A stretch of DNA of 64,000 nt. Source: Dyella_A sp035685805. Lineage in GTDB: Bacteria > Pseudomonadota > Gammaproteobacteria > Xanthomonadales > Rhodanobacteraceae. Below, piece by piece: positions 25,741 to 34,533 of this stretch. The translations under genes were made by a program, and so were the position numbers. Every line of letters starts with the position of its first letter. The stretch's first letter is position 1. The DNA lies in NCBI RefSeq assembly GCF_035685805.1, contig NZ_DASSAB010000039.1, forward strand, positions 32,179-96,178, in the 5' to 3' direction. The notes below the pieces were generated by a model that saw only the letters and a program-made list of their open reading frames with translations, had not been told where the DNA came from and searched no databases.

Positions 25741-25760
25741 GAAAAGTCTCCTCTGATCCG
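25741..25760 (+). repeat. degenerate half-copy of the 55-bp palindrome
   Basis: GAAAAGTCTCCTCTGATCCG followed by TGCCTTTTT resembles the right arm GAAAAGTGGACTCTGACCCC with several changes. It lies just upstream of the DUF4145 gene. Confidence 0.4.
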
Positions 25761-25882
25761 TGCCTTTTTCTCCGACCCAATTACCCAGTACATCTCACAT
25801 GGTTTATGTTCGGTGCCAGGCTTACCTAACGCCATCCCCAGATGGATCGCGTGCATTACAAATATTTACGGAGGAACAGGAA

Positions 25883-26650
25883 GTGCTCACGATCTCATCC
25901 TCATGTCCGCGCTGCTTGCAACCACATACGACGCTGCAGCTCGCTTATGCCGACCCCGACCGGCCGGGCATTCCGGCTCCCGCTTTCCGCGAGACAGCTT
26001 TTAGATGCGCCCACTGCCAGCAGCTCGTTCTCGTGACGGTTATGACGCCACAGAACCGATATCTCGGACCACTGGATGCGCACGGCAAGCCAGCTCCGAG
26101 GGGAGACATCGCGAAGGTTGACGGCATCGAGGTTAGGCAAATACTTCCGGAAATGCCGAAGAATAACGCTCCCGAACACTGCCCGGTTCAAGTCTCCAAA
26201 GCGTTTCTTGATGGCGCTGCAAATCTTGAGCAAGCACGATGGACCGCCGCCGCCTCATGTTACCGCATGTCTATTGACCGCGCGTCGAAACTCCTTTGGC
26301 AGGAAAGTTGCCAGGACGACATGCCCCACAATCTCTGGAAGCGAATCGAGAAGCTGAGCTCGAAAATTGAGATGCCGAATTCTCTTGTTCGCTGGGCGGA
26401 GGTCGTCAAGACGGTAGGGAACGAGATGCACGAACTTGACGACGTTAGCGAAGAAGACGCGCGAGATGCAGCGCACTTTGCGGAGGTTTTCTTGACTTAC
26501 ATGTACACGCTTCCGGAGCGCCTTGCGCAGTTTCGCGCGCGACGAACACCGCCAGTCGCGGAAGCGCAGAATCTACTTGGGGAACTGAAAAACATGACGG
26601 GGGCGCAGATGTCCGCTTTCGTGACTAAGGTTGAAAGCGGTCACCCGTGA
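25883..26650 (+). CDS. zinc-ribbon plus DUF4145 domain protein
   Basis: 255 aa. The N-terminus is a zinc ribbon with Cys8-x2-Cys11 (CPRC) and Cys42-x2-Cys45 (CAHC). The region about 115-225 fits DUF4145: ARWTAAASCYRMSIDRASKL, NLWKRIEKLSS, then VKTVGNEMHELDDVSEEDAR and YMYTLPERL. DUF4145 is placed in the HEPN superfamily and is often fused to or encoded beside restriction or defence proteins. I choose GTG 25883 because GGAGGA lies 7 bases upstream; the frame opens at 25760 and an ATG at 25799 is possible, but that part is not domain-like and starts inside repeat sequence. First gene of a likely three-gene module. Confidence 0.7.
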   Translation: MLTISSSCPRCLQPHTTLQLAYADPDRPGIPAPAFRETAFRCAHCQQLVLVTVMTPQNRYLGPLDAHGKPAPRGDIAKVDGIEVRQILPEMPKNNAPEHCPVQVSKAFLDGAANLEQARWTAAASCYRMSIDRASKLLWQESCQDDMPHNLWKRIEKLSSKIEMPNSLVRWAEVVKTVGNEMHELDDVSEEDARDAAHFAEVFLTYMYTLPERLAQFRARRTPPVAEAQNLLGELKNMTGAQMSAFVTKVESGHP

Positions 26651-26913
26651 TAAGGCCCGAGTGTTGGCATCGAAAATAGCACCCGCATCATGCCGGCGGG
26701 TCAAATCGCTGATCTCCGAAAACATGAGAAGTAGGGAAGCCATGAGCAAGACGTTTTAGATATCTCGCACGCACAAACATGGGGCACGCGGCACCGGACG
26801 CATAGATTACAATTAACTATGAAAAGTAGCGACTTGAAAAGTCGGCTCTACGCCCTCGCCGCCGTGCCAAGGGCCTTCAACATCACGAAACTAAGCTTAA
26901 GGAGAAGAAGTTC

Positions 26914-27588
26914 ATGTCTGACGAAGCAACAGTCACTGCATCTCCGGAAAAGGCATCTCGCCGAAAGATCCCTGGCGGGCTTCCTTATACAACCAGTCAC
27001 GGCGTCCTTAAGCGTGTCATGGAGAAAATCCCTCATTCCGAGAAGCCATCGGTATTTAACACTGACTTTCTGGCGACGGTCATGGAAGCATCGGGAGGCG
27101 CGGCCCGCCCAGTCCCTCCCATCCTAAAGGCGGTTGGCTTCCTCAATCAGTCGGGGACGCCTACAGAGCTTTACTCCCAGTTCCAGACGGAGAACGGCCG
27201 AGCTGGTGCGGCGGTTCAGGCCCTTAAAAATGGCTTCGCCGAAGTATTTCGCCGCAATCAATACGCTCATCGTGCCGACGAGCCAACGCTGACTGATATC
27301 ATCGTAGCAGTCACAGGGCTACCAAAAAGGGACCCTGTGGTGCGTTACATTCTTAATACCTTTCAGGTATTTCAGGACTTCGGAAAGGGTTTTCGCGAAG
27401 ATCAAACGAGCACTGACAAGGAAGTCGATCAAAAAAACCTCGAAATTTCCTCTACCACATCGGCAGTCGGGCCGCCGATGAAGCACATGCAGCTAGCCTA
27501 CAACATTAACGTCATTCTTCCCGAGACTACTAATGTAGAAGTCTACAATGCAATTTTTCGCAGCCTTAAAGCGAACCTCCTTACATGA
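26914..27588 (+). CDS. DUF5343-domain protein
   Basis: 224 aa. The stretch from residue 20 matches DUF5343: GLPYTTSHGVLKRVMEKIP, then PVPPILKAVGFLNQSGTPTE and LYSQFQ, then a helical region GAAVQALKNGFAEVFRRNQY. The family is of unknown function and is thought to contain winged-helix-like units. The C-terminal third (about 175-224) ends in a beta-rich segment that reads MQLAYNINVILPETTNVEVY. A strong ribosome binding site AAGGAGAAG (26899-26907) supports the start. It overlaps the following HEPN gene by 4 bases, so the two products are almost certainly made together. AT-rich for this genome. Confidence 0.75.
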   Translation: MSDEATVTASPEKASRRKIPGGLPYTTSHGVLKRVMEKIPHSEKPSVFNTDFLATVMEASGGAARPVPPILKAVGFLNQSGTPTELYSQFQTENGRAGAAVQALKNGFAEVFRRNQYAHRADEPTLTDIIVAVTGLPKRDPVVRYILNTFQVFQDFGKGFREDQTSTDKEVDQKNLEISSTTSAVGPPMKHMQLAYNINVILPETTNVEVYNAIFRSLKANLLT

Positions 27589-28175
27589 ACGCGCATACGA
27601 TTGAATTATTTATCTTGAAGTGTGCCGTCGTTCAGTCAGGAGTTGATGCTGAGAATATCTCAGCCAACCCAGGGCTCACACGAGATATGGGCGACTGGGG
27701 TGACGACCTCGAGCCCTACATCAGGCAGTTTGAAATAACGAATCGTCAAAATGCGGTGAAAATGTCTCATTATTACGAGATATTTTATCTATTAGAGAAC
27801 GACATCAGACGCTTAATAACTGAAACAATGGAGGCCGCGCACGGTAAGGATTGGTGGAATACACGAGTCCCCCAGGGTGTGTTGGACGAGGTCAAAAAGA
27901 ATCAGTCACGTGAGGCGCAGGCAGCAGTAACCACGCGATCCGACGACAAAATTGACTACACCACTTTTGGCCAGCTCGGGGATATCATTCGCGAAAACTG
28001 GAGCGATTTTGCCGGCATGTTAAGTAATCCGTCAGCAGTGGCGCGCGTCCTCTCAGGCCTAAATATGCTGCGCGGTACAATTGCCCACTGCGGCGTACTT
28101 GCCGATGACGAGGTTGATCGGCTGAAACTGGCCATCCGCGATTGGTTCCGCGTGTTGGAAGGGCCTAAACGTTAA
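27585..28175 (+). CDS. Swt1-like HEPN-domain protein, possible RNase
   Basis: 196 aa. The central region SHYYEIFYLLENDIRRLITE, KDWWNTRVPQGVLDEVKKN, IDYTTFGQLGDIIRENWSDF and LNMLRGTIAHCGVLADDEVD follows the Swt1-type HEPN pattern. The R-x4-H motif that forms the RNase centre in active HEPN proteins is present (Arg163, His168). Start overlaps the DUF5343 stop (ATGA). HEPN proteins of this type act as toxins or as effectors of phage defence; here DUF5343 may be the sensor or the antidote. Function not proven by sequence. Confidence 0.75.
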   Translation: MNAHTIELFILKCAVVQSGVDAENISANPGLTRDMGDWGDDLEPYIRQFEITNRQNAVKMSHYYEIFYLLENDIRRLITETMEAAHGKDWWNTRVPQGVLDEVKKNQSREAQAAVTTRSDDKIDYTTFGQLGDIIRENWSDFAGMLSNPSAVARVLSGLNMLRGTIAHCGVLADDEVDRLKLAIRDWFRVLEGPKR

Positions 28176-28186
28176 CGTGGTGCAAC

Positions 28187-28210
28187 GAGAAAAGGCGGGA
28201 GCTTTTCCTC
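28187..28210 (+). terminator. possible Rho-independent terminator after the HEPN gene
   Basis: GAAAAG and CTTTTC arms around GGCGGGAG lie 12 bases beyond the HEPN stop, with T-rich sequence in the second arm. The stem is short, so the call is tentative. It would end the accessory module's transcript before the PQQ dehydrogenase gene. Confidence 0.35.
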
Positions 28211-28439
28211 TAAGGACACAGCCTTTTCGCATGGTTTTGCGCTTTTCCTATAGTGCCAGGAACAACCAGAGCTCCGGATCGTTCTGAGGGTCGCTACGGG
28301 ACAAGTGCGAAAGCCGAGCATTCGCCAGCCCGATGCTGAGGCCCGCCCACCCCATCCCCCATCCCACTCACCCCAAACCGCTTGCTCCGCCCCACCCCAC
28401 CCGCGACCCTGCGCCCACTGTCACAGGGAGCGTCCATCC

Positions 28440-30407
28440 ATGCGTGGTTCCACCTTCATCCTCGCCGCCGCCGTCACCGCCATACTCGGTGGCTGTTCCC
28501 GCCCGGCTCCGGTCGACGTACCGCCGCTGGATGCCGCAGCGCATGCGTTCCAATGGAGCGCTTGGGGCGGCGATGCGGGCGGCAGCCGGTTTGCGCCGTT
28601 GAAGCAGATCACGCCTGCCAACGTGGCGGGGCTGCAGCCGGCGTGGACGTTCCATACCGGAGCGCTGGGCAAGGGTTGGGAGTCGGGGGAGAAGCTCACG
28701 TTCGAGGCGACGCCGCTGTTCGTGGACGGCACGCTGTACTTCAGCACCGCCACCGGCCAGGTGTTTGCGCTGGACGCGGCCAGGGGCAAGGAGCGCTGGC
28801 GTCATGACGCGCAGCTCGATGCGACGGAGAGCTACTCGGAACTGGCCTCGCGCGGGGTGAGTTACTGGCGCGATCCGCAGGCGGCGGCGGGCAGCCCTTG
28901 CGCAGCACGCATCTTCACCGGCACGGCGGATGCGCGGCTGATCGCGCTGGATGCCGCCACCGGCAAGCCGTGCGAGGGCTTTGGCGAGCATGGCGAGCTG
29001 CATCTGTCCGCGCACCTGCTGCGCGACTCGTACAAGGGCGACTACGAGTTCACTTCGCCGCCGGTGATCGACGGCGACACGCTGATCCTGGGCTCGTCGA
29101 TCGGCGACAACTATTCGGCGGCCAATGCGCTGGGCGTGGTGCGCGCGTTCGATGCGCGCAGCGGCGCGGCGCGCTGGCACTGGAACCCGATGCAGGGCAC
29201 GCCGGACGCAGGCGACGGGGATGCCACGCCCTACCCCACTTCCAACGGGGCGGCGAATGCCTGGGGCGTGCTCTCGGTGGATGCGACGCGGCACCTGGTG
29301 TTCATCCCCACCGGCTCGGCCAGCCCGGATCCTTACGGCGGCGAGCGCGCCGGCGACAACCACTGGGCCAACTCGCTGGTGGCGCTGGATACGGCCACGG
29401 GAAAGATTGTGTGGGCTCGCCAGCTGGTGCATCACGACGTGTGGGACTACGACCTGGCCGCGCAGCCGATGCTCATCGACCTCAAGCGCGACGGGCAGAG
29501 CATCCCGGCGGTGGTCCAGCTGACCAAGACCGGCCAGGTGTTTGTGTTTCGCCGCGACGACGGCACGCCGCTGTTCGATATCACCGAGAAGCCGGTGCCG
29601 CAGGACGGCGCACCGGGCGAGAAGCTCTCGCCGACGCAGCCGTTCTCGGCCCTTCCCTCGCTGGTGCGCAGCGGCAAGGTGACGCCGGACGACGCGCACG
29701 GCCTCACCTTCTGGGACCGCAACCGCTGCCGCGCGCTGATCGGTTCGCTCAAGAGCGAGGGCATCTTCACTCCGCCCAGCCTGCAGGGAACGATCGAGAT
29801 GCCCAGCTACGCCGGCGGCGTGAACTGGGGCTCCGGCGCCTGGGACCCGGCCACGCAGACGATGGTGACCAACGTCAACGACCTGCCGATGCAGGTGCAG
29901 TTGCTGCCGCGCGAGGAGTGGGAGCGCCAGGTGAAAGCCGGCGGCGAGAAGCACTGGGAATACGCCGCCATGAAGCACACGCCGTACGGCATGCGCCGGC
30001 GCGTGCTGCGGTCGCCGCTGGGTGCGCCGTGCATAGCCACGCCGTGGGGGAAGGTGGTGGCGCTGAACCTGTCCACCGGCAGGGTCGATTGGTCGATTCC
30101 GCTGGGCACCGGCAAGCACAAGGCGCCGTGGCCGATCTCGATCAAGGGCATGCCGGGCATGGGCGGGCCGCTGATGACGGCGAGCGGGCTGGTGTTTATC
30201 GGGGCGGCGTCGGATGGCTACTTCCGTGCGCTGGACCGGGCCACGGGCAAGGAGCTGTGGCGCGCGGAGTTGCCGGCACCGGGGATGGCCACGCCGATGA
30301 CGTATGCGGTGGGCAGCCGGCAGTACGTGGTGATCGCGGCCGGCGGGCACGGCAAGCTGGATACGCAGATTGGCGATGCGCTGGTGGCGTTCAAGTTGCC
30401 AGAGTGA
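28440..30407 (+). CDS. PQQ-dependent glucose dehydrogenase-type lipoprotein
   Basis: 655 aa. A lipoprotein signal ends in ILGGC (Cys near residue 19). The mature protein is a beta-propeller quinoprotein: WGGDAGGSRFAPLKQITPAN, DGTLYFSTATGQVFALDAARG, later LVHHDVWDYDLAAQPMLID, which in the family contains PQQ-binding and catalytic residues, and the final WRAELPAPGMATPMTYAVGS. This is the glucose/quinate dehydrogenase (Gcd-like) class, but it lacks the five N-terminal membrane helices of Gcd. It probably oxidises a sugar or polyol in the periplasm. The start at 28440 begins the signal peptide. No pqq synthesis genes are near. Confidence 0.85.
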   Translation: MRGSTFILAAAVTAILGGCSRPAPVDVPPLDAAAHAFQWSAWGGDAGGSRFAPLKQITPANVAGLQPAWTFHTGALGKGWESGEKLTFEATPLFVDGTLYFSTATGQVFALDAARGKERWRHDAQLDATESYSELASRGVSYWRDPQAAAGSPCAARIFTGTADARLIALDAATGKPCEGFGEHGELHLSAHLLRDSYKGDYEFTSPPVIDGDTLILGSSIGDNYSAANALGVVRAFDARSGAARWHWNPMQGTPDAGDGDATPYPTSNGAANAWGVLSVDATRHLVFIPTGSASPDPYGGERAGDNHWANSLVALDTATGKIVWARQLVHHDVWDYDLAAQPMLIDLKRDGQSIPAVVQLTKTGQVFVFRRDDGTPLFDITEKPVPQDGAPGEKLSPTQPFSALPSLVRSGKVTPDDAHGLTFWDRNRCRALIGSLKSEGIFTPPSLQGTIEMPSYAGGVNWGSGAWDPATQTMVTNVNDLPMQVQLLPREEWERQVKAGGEKHWEYAAMKHTPYGMRRRVLRSPLGAPCIATPWGKVVALNLSTGRVDWSIPLGTGKHKAPWPISIKGMPGMGGPLMTASGLVFIGAASDGYFRALDRATGKELWRAELPAPGMATPMTYAVGSRQYVVIAAGGHGKLDTQIGDALVAFKLPE

Positions 30408-30515
30408 GGTCGAGTGACGGCCTCCGTTGTGCGATTTGCCCGATGAAGTCCAGGGCCGAGCCGAGGCCATCGGACACGAGATCCGCACTGTGTGCCGGGT
30501 GCTAGGTTAGCCGGA

Positions 30516-30953
30516 TCAGTCCCTACAGCCGTGCTCTCTAATAAGCCGACTCCGTTCGTCCACCTGCCGGCTAGCCGACAGGTCGGGGCCAACTTGAACG
30601 TCGAGTGCGAGATATCGGCAAAGCGTTTGCCTGTTCAGCAGCCTTTGTTGCACGGGGTGAGTTGGTAAGTCGGGTTTGACGAGCCGAGTGCGTGAACAGG
30701 GCGCTGTCTGGACCCATGGGCCGGTTTCAGCCATGCAGAGATAGCCAGCCACGGGGGCAAGCCCATCGATTCCGCCAGGCCTTGCGGGCTGTGGTGGATT
30801 CGGTTCGCTCAAGAGGTGAGACGCCGCGGTGGAAAGCGCAGGCTCTGATACCCCGGGTGGCGCTGCCTGCCTTCCCGTAGGCAGCGAACGTTGGGCCATG
30901 GCTCCATGGGAAGTCATCGCAAGCAGACCGGTTGCTAGAAAAATGCTTTTCAA
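30516..30953 (-). CDS. possible small secreted protein (doubtful)
   Basis: A frame with a believable signal peptide (KSIFLATGLLAMTSHGAMA, then Gln) starts at a TTG at 30953 and runs 145 codons. The mature part is Pro-rich with three Cys and matches nothing I know. No good ribosome binding site is seen and the start codon is weak. Apart from this, the 810-bp gap 30408-31217 contains no gene or repeat I can support. Confidence 0.25.
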   Translation of the reverse strand: MKSIFLATGLLAMTSHGAMAQRSLPTGRQAAPPGVSEPALSTAASHLLSEPNPPQPARPGGIDGLAPVAGYLCMAETGPWVQTAPCSRTRLVKPDLPTHPVQQRLLNRQTLCRYLALDVQVGPDLSASRQVDERSRLIREHGCRD

Positions 30954-31217
30954 AATGAGTCCGTCCCGCCCGGCTTTATCACTCTTATCGCATCGACGTT
31001 TTTGATCCAACCGATGCTGCTTTGGCAGCCGTACTGTACGGGCTTACTGCGCCGCGCTGGGCTGTGGGAACCAGACTCCACATGCCAGCCGCAGCACCGA
31101 AACTGCGCATCCCCTGAAGTGAGGGTTGCTGTTGGCAGGCCGCAACGGCCGCCCTCGGGTTCGCTGCACCGCCGAAACCACGTAGCATTCGCAGGCGCAT
31201 CCTTGCTGGAGCCCCGC

Positions 31218-33266
31218 ATGCCGTCCGATTTCCACTCGCCCTACCGCCACGGTTTCGTGCGGCTGGCCGCTGCCGTGCCCACGATGCGGCTGGCCGATCC
31301 GGCGTTCAACGCGGAGCGGACGATTGCGCAATTGCGCGAGGTGGCGGCGGAAGGCGCGGCGGTGGTGGTGTTTCCGGAGCTGGGGTTGTCCGGCTACAGC
31401 ATCGACGACCTGGCCCAGCAGGATGCCCTGCTCGACGCCAGCCTGGCCGCGCTGGACGCGGTGCGCGAGGCGACCACGCAGCTGCTGCCGCTGGTGTTCG
31501 TGGGCCTGCCGCTGCGGGTGGAGGGCCAGCTGTTCAACGTGGCCGCCGCGCTGCAGGGCGGCGAGCTGCTGGGCGTGGTGCCCAAGCGCTACCTGCCGAA
31601 CTACCGCGAGTTCTACGAGGGCCGCCAGTACAGCGCCGCGGGCCAGGCGGTGGCCGACACCGCGGTGGTGCTGGGGCGCGAGGTGCCGTTCGGCAGCGAC
31701 CTGATCTTTACCGCCGCCGCGCACCCGCACCTGCGCGTGCACGCGGAGATCTGCGAGGACATGTGGGTGCCGGTGCCGCCGAGCACCTACGCCGCGCTGG
31801 CCGGCGCTACCGTGCTGGTGAACCTGTCGGCCAGCAACGTCACCGTGGGCAAGGCCGACTACCGCCGCCTGCTGTGCGAGAGCCATTCGGCGCGCTGCCT
31901 GGCCGCGCACGTCTACACCTCGGCGGGGCTGGGCGAATCCACCACCGACCTGGCGTGGGACGGCCAGGCGCTGATCTGCGAGAACGGCGCACTGCTGGCC
32001 GAGTCGGAGCGGTTCCGCAACGGCGACCACCACCTGCTGGCCGACGTCGACCTGGAGCGGCTGGTGCAGGAGCGCTCGCGCATGACCAGCTACAACGATC
32101 AGGTGCGCGACCTGCAGCCCACGCTGCGCGCGATGCGCCGGGTGCCGTTCGCGTTCCGCGTGCCGACGCTGGAGGCGCCCGCGCTGCGGCGCACGCTGGC
32201 GCGCTTCCCCTACGTACCGTCGAACCCGGCCACGCTGGACCAGCGCTGCTACGAGGCGATCAACATCCAGTCGCACGGCCTGATCCAGCGGCTGCGCGCC
32301 ACCGGCTCCAAACGGCTGGTGATCGGCGTGTCCGGCGGGCTCGATTCCACCCTCGCCCTGCTGGTGGCGGTGGATGCGTTCGACCGGCTGGAGCTGCCAC
32401 GCACCCAGATCCTCGGCTACACCATGCCCGGCTTCGCCACCGGCACGCAGACGCGCGAACAGGCGCACGCCCTGATGCGCGCGCTGGGCGTGAGCAGCGA
32501 GGAGATCGACATCCGCCCGTCGTGCCTGCAGATGCTGGCCGACCTGGGTCACCCGTTTGCCAGGGGCGATAAGGTCTACGACATCACCTTCGAGAACGTG
32601 CAGGCCGGCGAGCGCACCTCGCACCTGTTCCGGCTGGCCAACCAGCACCGCGCGTTCGTGCTGGGTACGGGCGACCTGAGCGAGCTGGCGCTGGGCTGGT
32701 GCACCTATGGCGTGGGCGATCACATGTCGCACTACAACGTGAACGCCTCGGTGCCCAAGACGCTGATCCAGTACCTGATCCGCTGGCTGGTCGCCAGCGG
32801 CCGCCACGACGCGGCCACCTGCGCGGTGCTGGAGGCGATCGCCGGCACCACCATCTCGCCCGAGCTGGTGCCGGCCGACGCCAGCGGCGCGCTGCAGGAC
32901 ACCGAGCAGCACGTGGGCCCGTATCCGCTGCAGGATTTCACCCTGTACTACCTCACCCGCTTCGGCTTTCGCCCGAGCAAGATCGCCTACCTCGCGCACC
33001 AGGCGTGGGGCGACGCGGACCGCGGCGAGTGGCCGGCGCTGGTGCAGGGCGCGCATCGGCGCGCGTACACGCTGGCCGAGATCAGGCACTGGATGGAGCT
33101 GTTCATCACCCGCTTCTTTGCCGCGCAGTTCAAGCGCAGCGCGGTGCCCAACGCACCCAAGGTGGGCGGCGGCGGCTCGCTGTCGCCGCGGGGCGACTGG
33201 CGCATGCCCAGCGATGCCTCGCCGGAGGCGTGGCTGCGCGAGCTGCGCGAGAACGTGCCGACATGA
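31218..33266 (+). CDS. nadE: glutamine-dependent NAD(+) synthetase
   Basis: 682 aa, matching the long two-domain form. The N-terminal glutaminase (nitrilase fold) shows Glu in VVVFPELGLSGYS, Lys in GVVPKRYLPNYREFYEGRQY and the nucleophile Cys in VHAEICEDMWVP. The C-terminal synthetase has the ATP pyrophosphatase loop VIGVSGGLDSTLALL and later LGTGDLSELALGWCTYG. It amidates nicotinic acid adenine dinucleotide to NAD using glutamine. The ATG at 31218 is the first giving the conserved start (HGFVRLAAAVPTMRL). It overlaps the next gene by 4 bases. Confidence 0.95.
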   Translation: MPSDFHSPYRHGFVRLAAAVPTMRLADPAFNAERTIAQLREVAAEGAAVVVFPELGLSGYSIDDLAQQDALLDASLAALDAVREATTQLLPLVFVGLPLRVEGQLFNVAAALQGGELLGVVPKRYLPNYREFYEGRQYSAAGQAVADTAVVLGREVPFGSDLIFTAAAHPHLRVHAEICEDMWVPVPPSTYAALAGATVLVNLSASNVTVGKADYRRLLCESHSARCLAAHVYTSAGLGESTTDLAWDGQALICENGALLAESERFRNGDHHLLADVDLERLVQERSRMTSYNDQVRDLQPTLRAMRRVPFAFRVPTLEAPALRRTLARFPYVPSNPATLDQRCYEAINIQSHGLIQRLRATGSKRLVIGVSGGLDSTLALLVAVDAFDRLELPRTQILGYTMPGFATGTQTREQAHALMRALGVSSEEIDIRPSCLQMLADLGHPFARGDKVYDITFENVQAGERTSHLFRLANQHRAFVLGTGDLSELALGWCTYGVGDHMSHYNVNASVPKTLIQYLIRWLVASGRHDAATCAVLEAIAGTTISPELVPADASGALQDTEQHVGPYPLQDFTLYYLTRFGFRPSKIAYLAHQAWGDADRGEWPALVQGAHRRAYTLAEIRHWMELFITRFFAAQFKRSAVPNAPKVGGGGSLSPRGDWRMPSDASPEAWLRELRENVPT

Positions 33267-34255
33267 GGCTGCGTCCCCTGCCCGACACGCCCGCGGCGAA
33301 GATGCCGGGCAAGCTGCAGATGAGTCGCGCGGCCAAGGCGCTGCGTGCGGGCAAGCTGGTGGCGTTTCCCACCGAGACGGTCTACGGACTGGGCGCCAAT
33401 GCGCTGGATGCGGCGGCGGTGGCGCGGATCTTCGAGGTGAAGCGCCGGCCACGCACCAGCCCGCTGATCATTCACGTGGACCGCATCGGCGCGGCACGCG
33501 AGCTGGTGTCGCACTGGCCGGATGCGGCGCAGCGGCTGGCCGAGGCGTTCTGGCCCGGGCCGCTCACGCTGGTGCTGCCGCGTCGCGAGATCGTGCCGGA
33601 CATCATCACCGGCGGCGGCAGCCACGTGGGCGTGCGCATGCCCGATCACCCGGTGGCGCTGGCGCTGATCGGCGCTGCCGGCGTGCCGGTGGCGGCGCCA
33701 AGCGCCAACCGCTTCACCCAGATCTCCCCGACCACCGCCGAGCACGTGCGCGCGGGCCTGGGCAGCGACGTGGACATGATCCTGGACGGCGGCCCGTGCA
33801 CGGTGGGCATCGAGTCGAGCGTGCTGGCGCTGTACGACAACGGCCCGGTGCTGCTGCGCCCCGGTGGCGTGAGCCGCGAGGCGATCGAGGCGGTGATCGG
33901 CATGCCGGTGCGCGTGGCCGGTGCGGCGCCGGCCCGGGGCGAGACGCACGCCGCGCCCGGCATGCATTTTCGCCACTACAGCCCCCGCACCATGACGCTC
34001 ACGGCGAACCCGTCGATGGAGCTGCCCAGCGGCGACGGCGCCCTGCTCACCCATCGCCCCGCGCACTACCAGGCACTGCCGGTGGCGCATCTGCAGGTGA
34101 TGCCGGACAGCCCCGAGGCCTATGCCCAGCGCCTGTATGCGGCCCTGCACGAGCTGGACGCCCACGGCTACGCGTGGATCGCCATCGACCTGCCGCCGGA
34201 CGAGCCCGCGTGGGCTGCGGTGCGCGACCGGCTCAAGCGCGCCATCGCTCGCTGA
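33263..34255 (+). CDS. L-threonylcarbamoyladenylate synthase, Sua5 type
   Basis: 330 aa. The YrdC domain (residues about 15-205) has KLVAFPTETVYGLGANA, KRRPRTSPLIIHV, FWPGPLTLVLPRR and APSANRFTQISPT. A C-terminal Sua5 domain follows, with the linker APGMHFRHYSPR. The enzyme makes threonylcarbamoyl-AMP, used to form t6A at position 37 of tRNAs. The two-domain Sua5 layout differs from the single-domain TsaC of Escherichia coli. Translationally coupled to nadE by a 4-base overlap; a functional link is not obvious. Confidence 0.92.
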   Translation: MRLRPLPDTPAAKMPGKLQMSRAAKALRAGKLVAFPTETVYGLGANALDAAAVARIFEVKRRPRTSPLIIHVDRIGAARELVSHWPDAAQRLAEAFWPGPLTLVLPRREIVPDIITGGGSHVGVRMPDHPVALALIGAAGVPVAAPSANRFTQISPTTAEHVRAGLGSDVDMILDGGPCTVGIESSVLALYDNGPVLLRPGGVSREAIEAVIGMPVRVAGAAPARGETHAAPGMHFRHYSPRTMTLTANPSMELPSGDGALLTHRPAHYQALPVAHLQVMPDSPEAYAQRLYAALHELDAHGYAWIAIDLPPDEPAWAAVRDRLKRAIAR

Positions 34256-34533
34256 TCCAGCCGCGGGCTTGTCCGCCGTGGCCGGCCGGACAGCAAGCCC
34301 CTGAAAGAAAGCCCGGACCTGGGATCAGCCAATCCGCCCGCTGCGCGCCGCGGGCGACAACCTGCGGCGCACGGATGATCACGGCGCCGATGGCGCATAT
34401 GCCTCGCTGCCTCAGCGCCGGTTGATCACCGAACGGAGCGCGCCCACCGTGTGCGCCCACCGGTACCGCCTCGACGGCGAGCGTGGCTAGCCGGCAGCCC
34501 GGGCTAGCAAGTGATGCCCTGCCGACGGCAGGC

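Noticed and set aside
25760..25882. Longer N-terminus for the DUF4145 gene
   Set aside because: The first 41 codons have no domain character and begin in a degenerate repeat, while GGAGGA lies 7 bases before GTG 25883.
26819..27127. 102-codon plus-strand frame overlapping the DUF5343 start
   Set aside because: Out of frame with the conserved DUF5343 protein, which has a strong ribosome binding site; this frame is its shadow.
34265..34300. Hairpin after the Sua5 gene as Rho-independent terminator
   Set aside because: GGGCTTG and CAAGCCC arms can pair with an inner TCCG/CGGA stem, but no T run follows; not supported as an intrinsic terminator.
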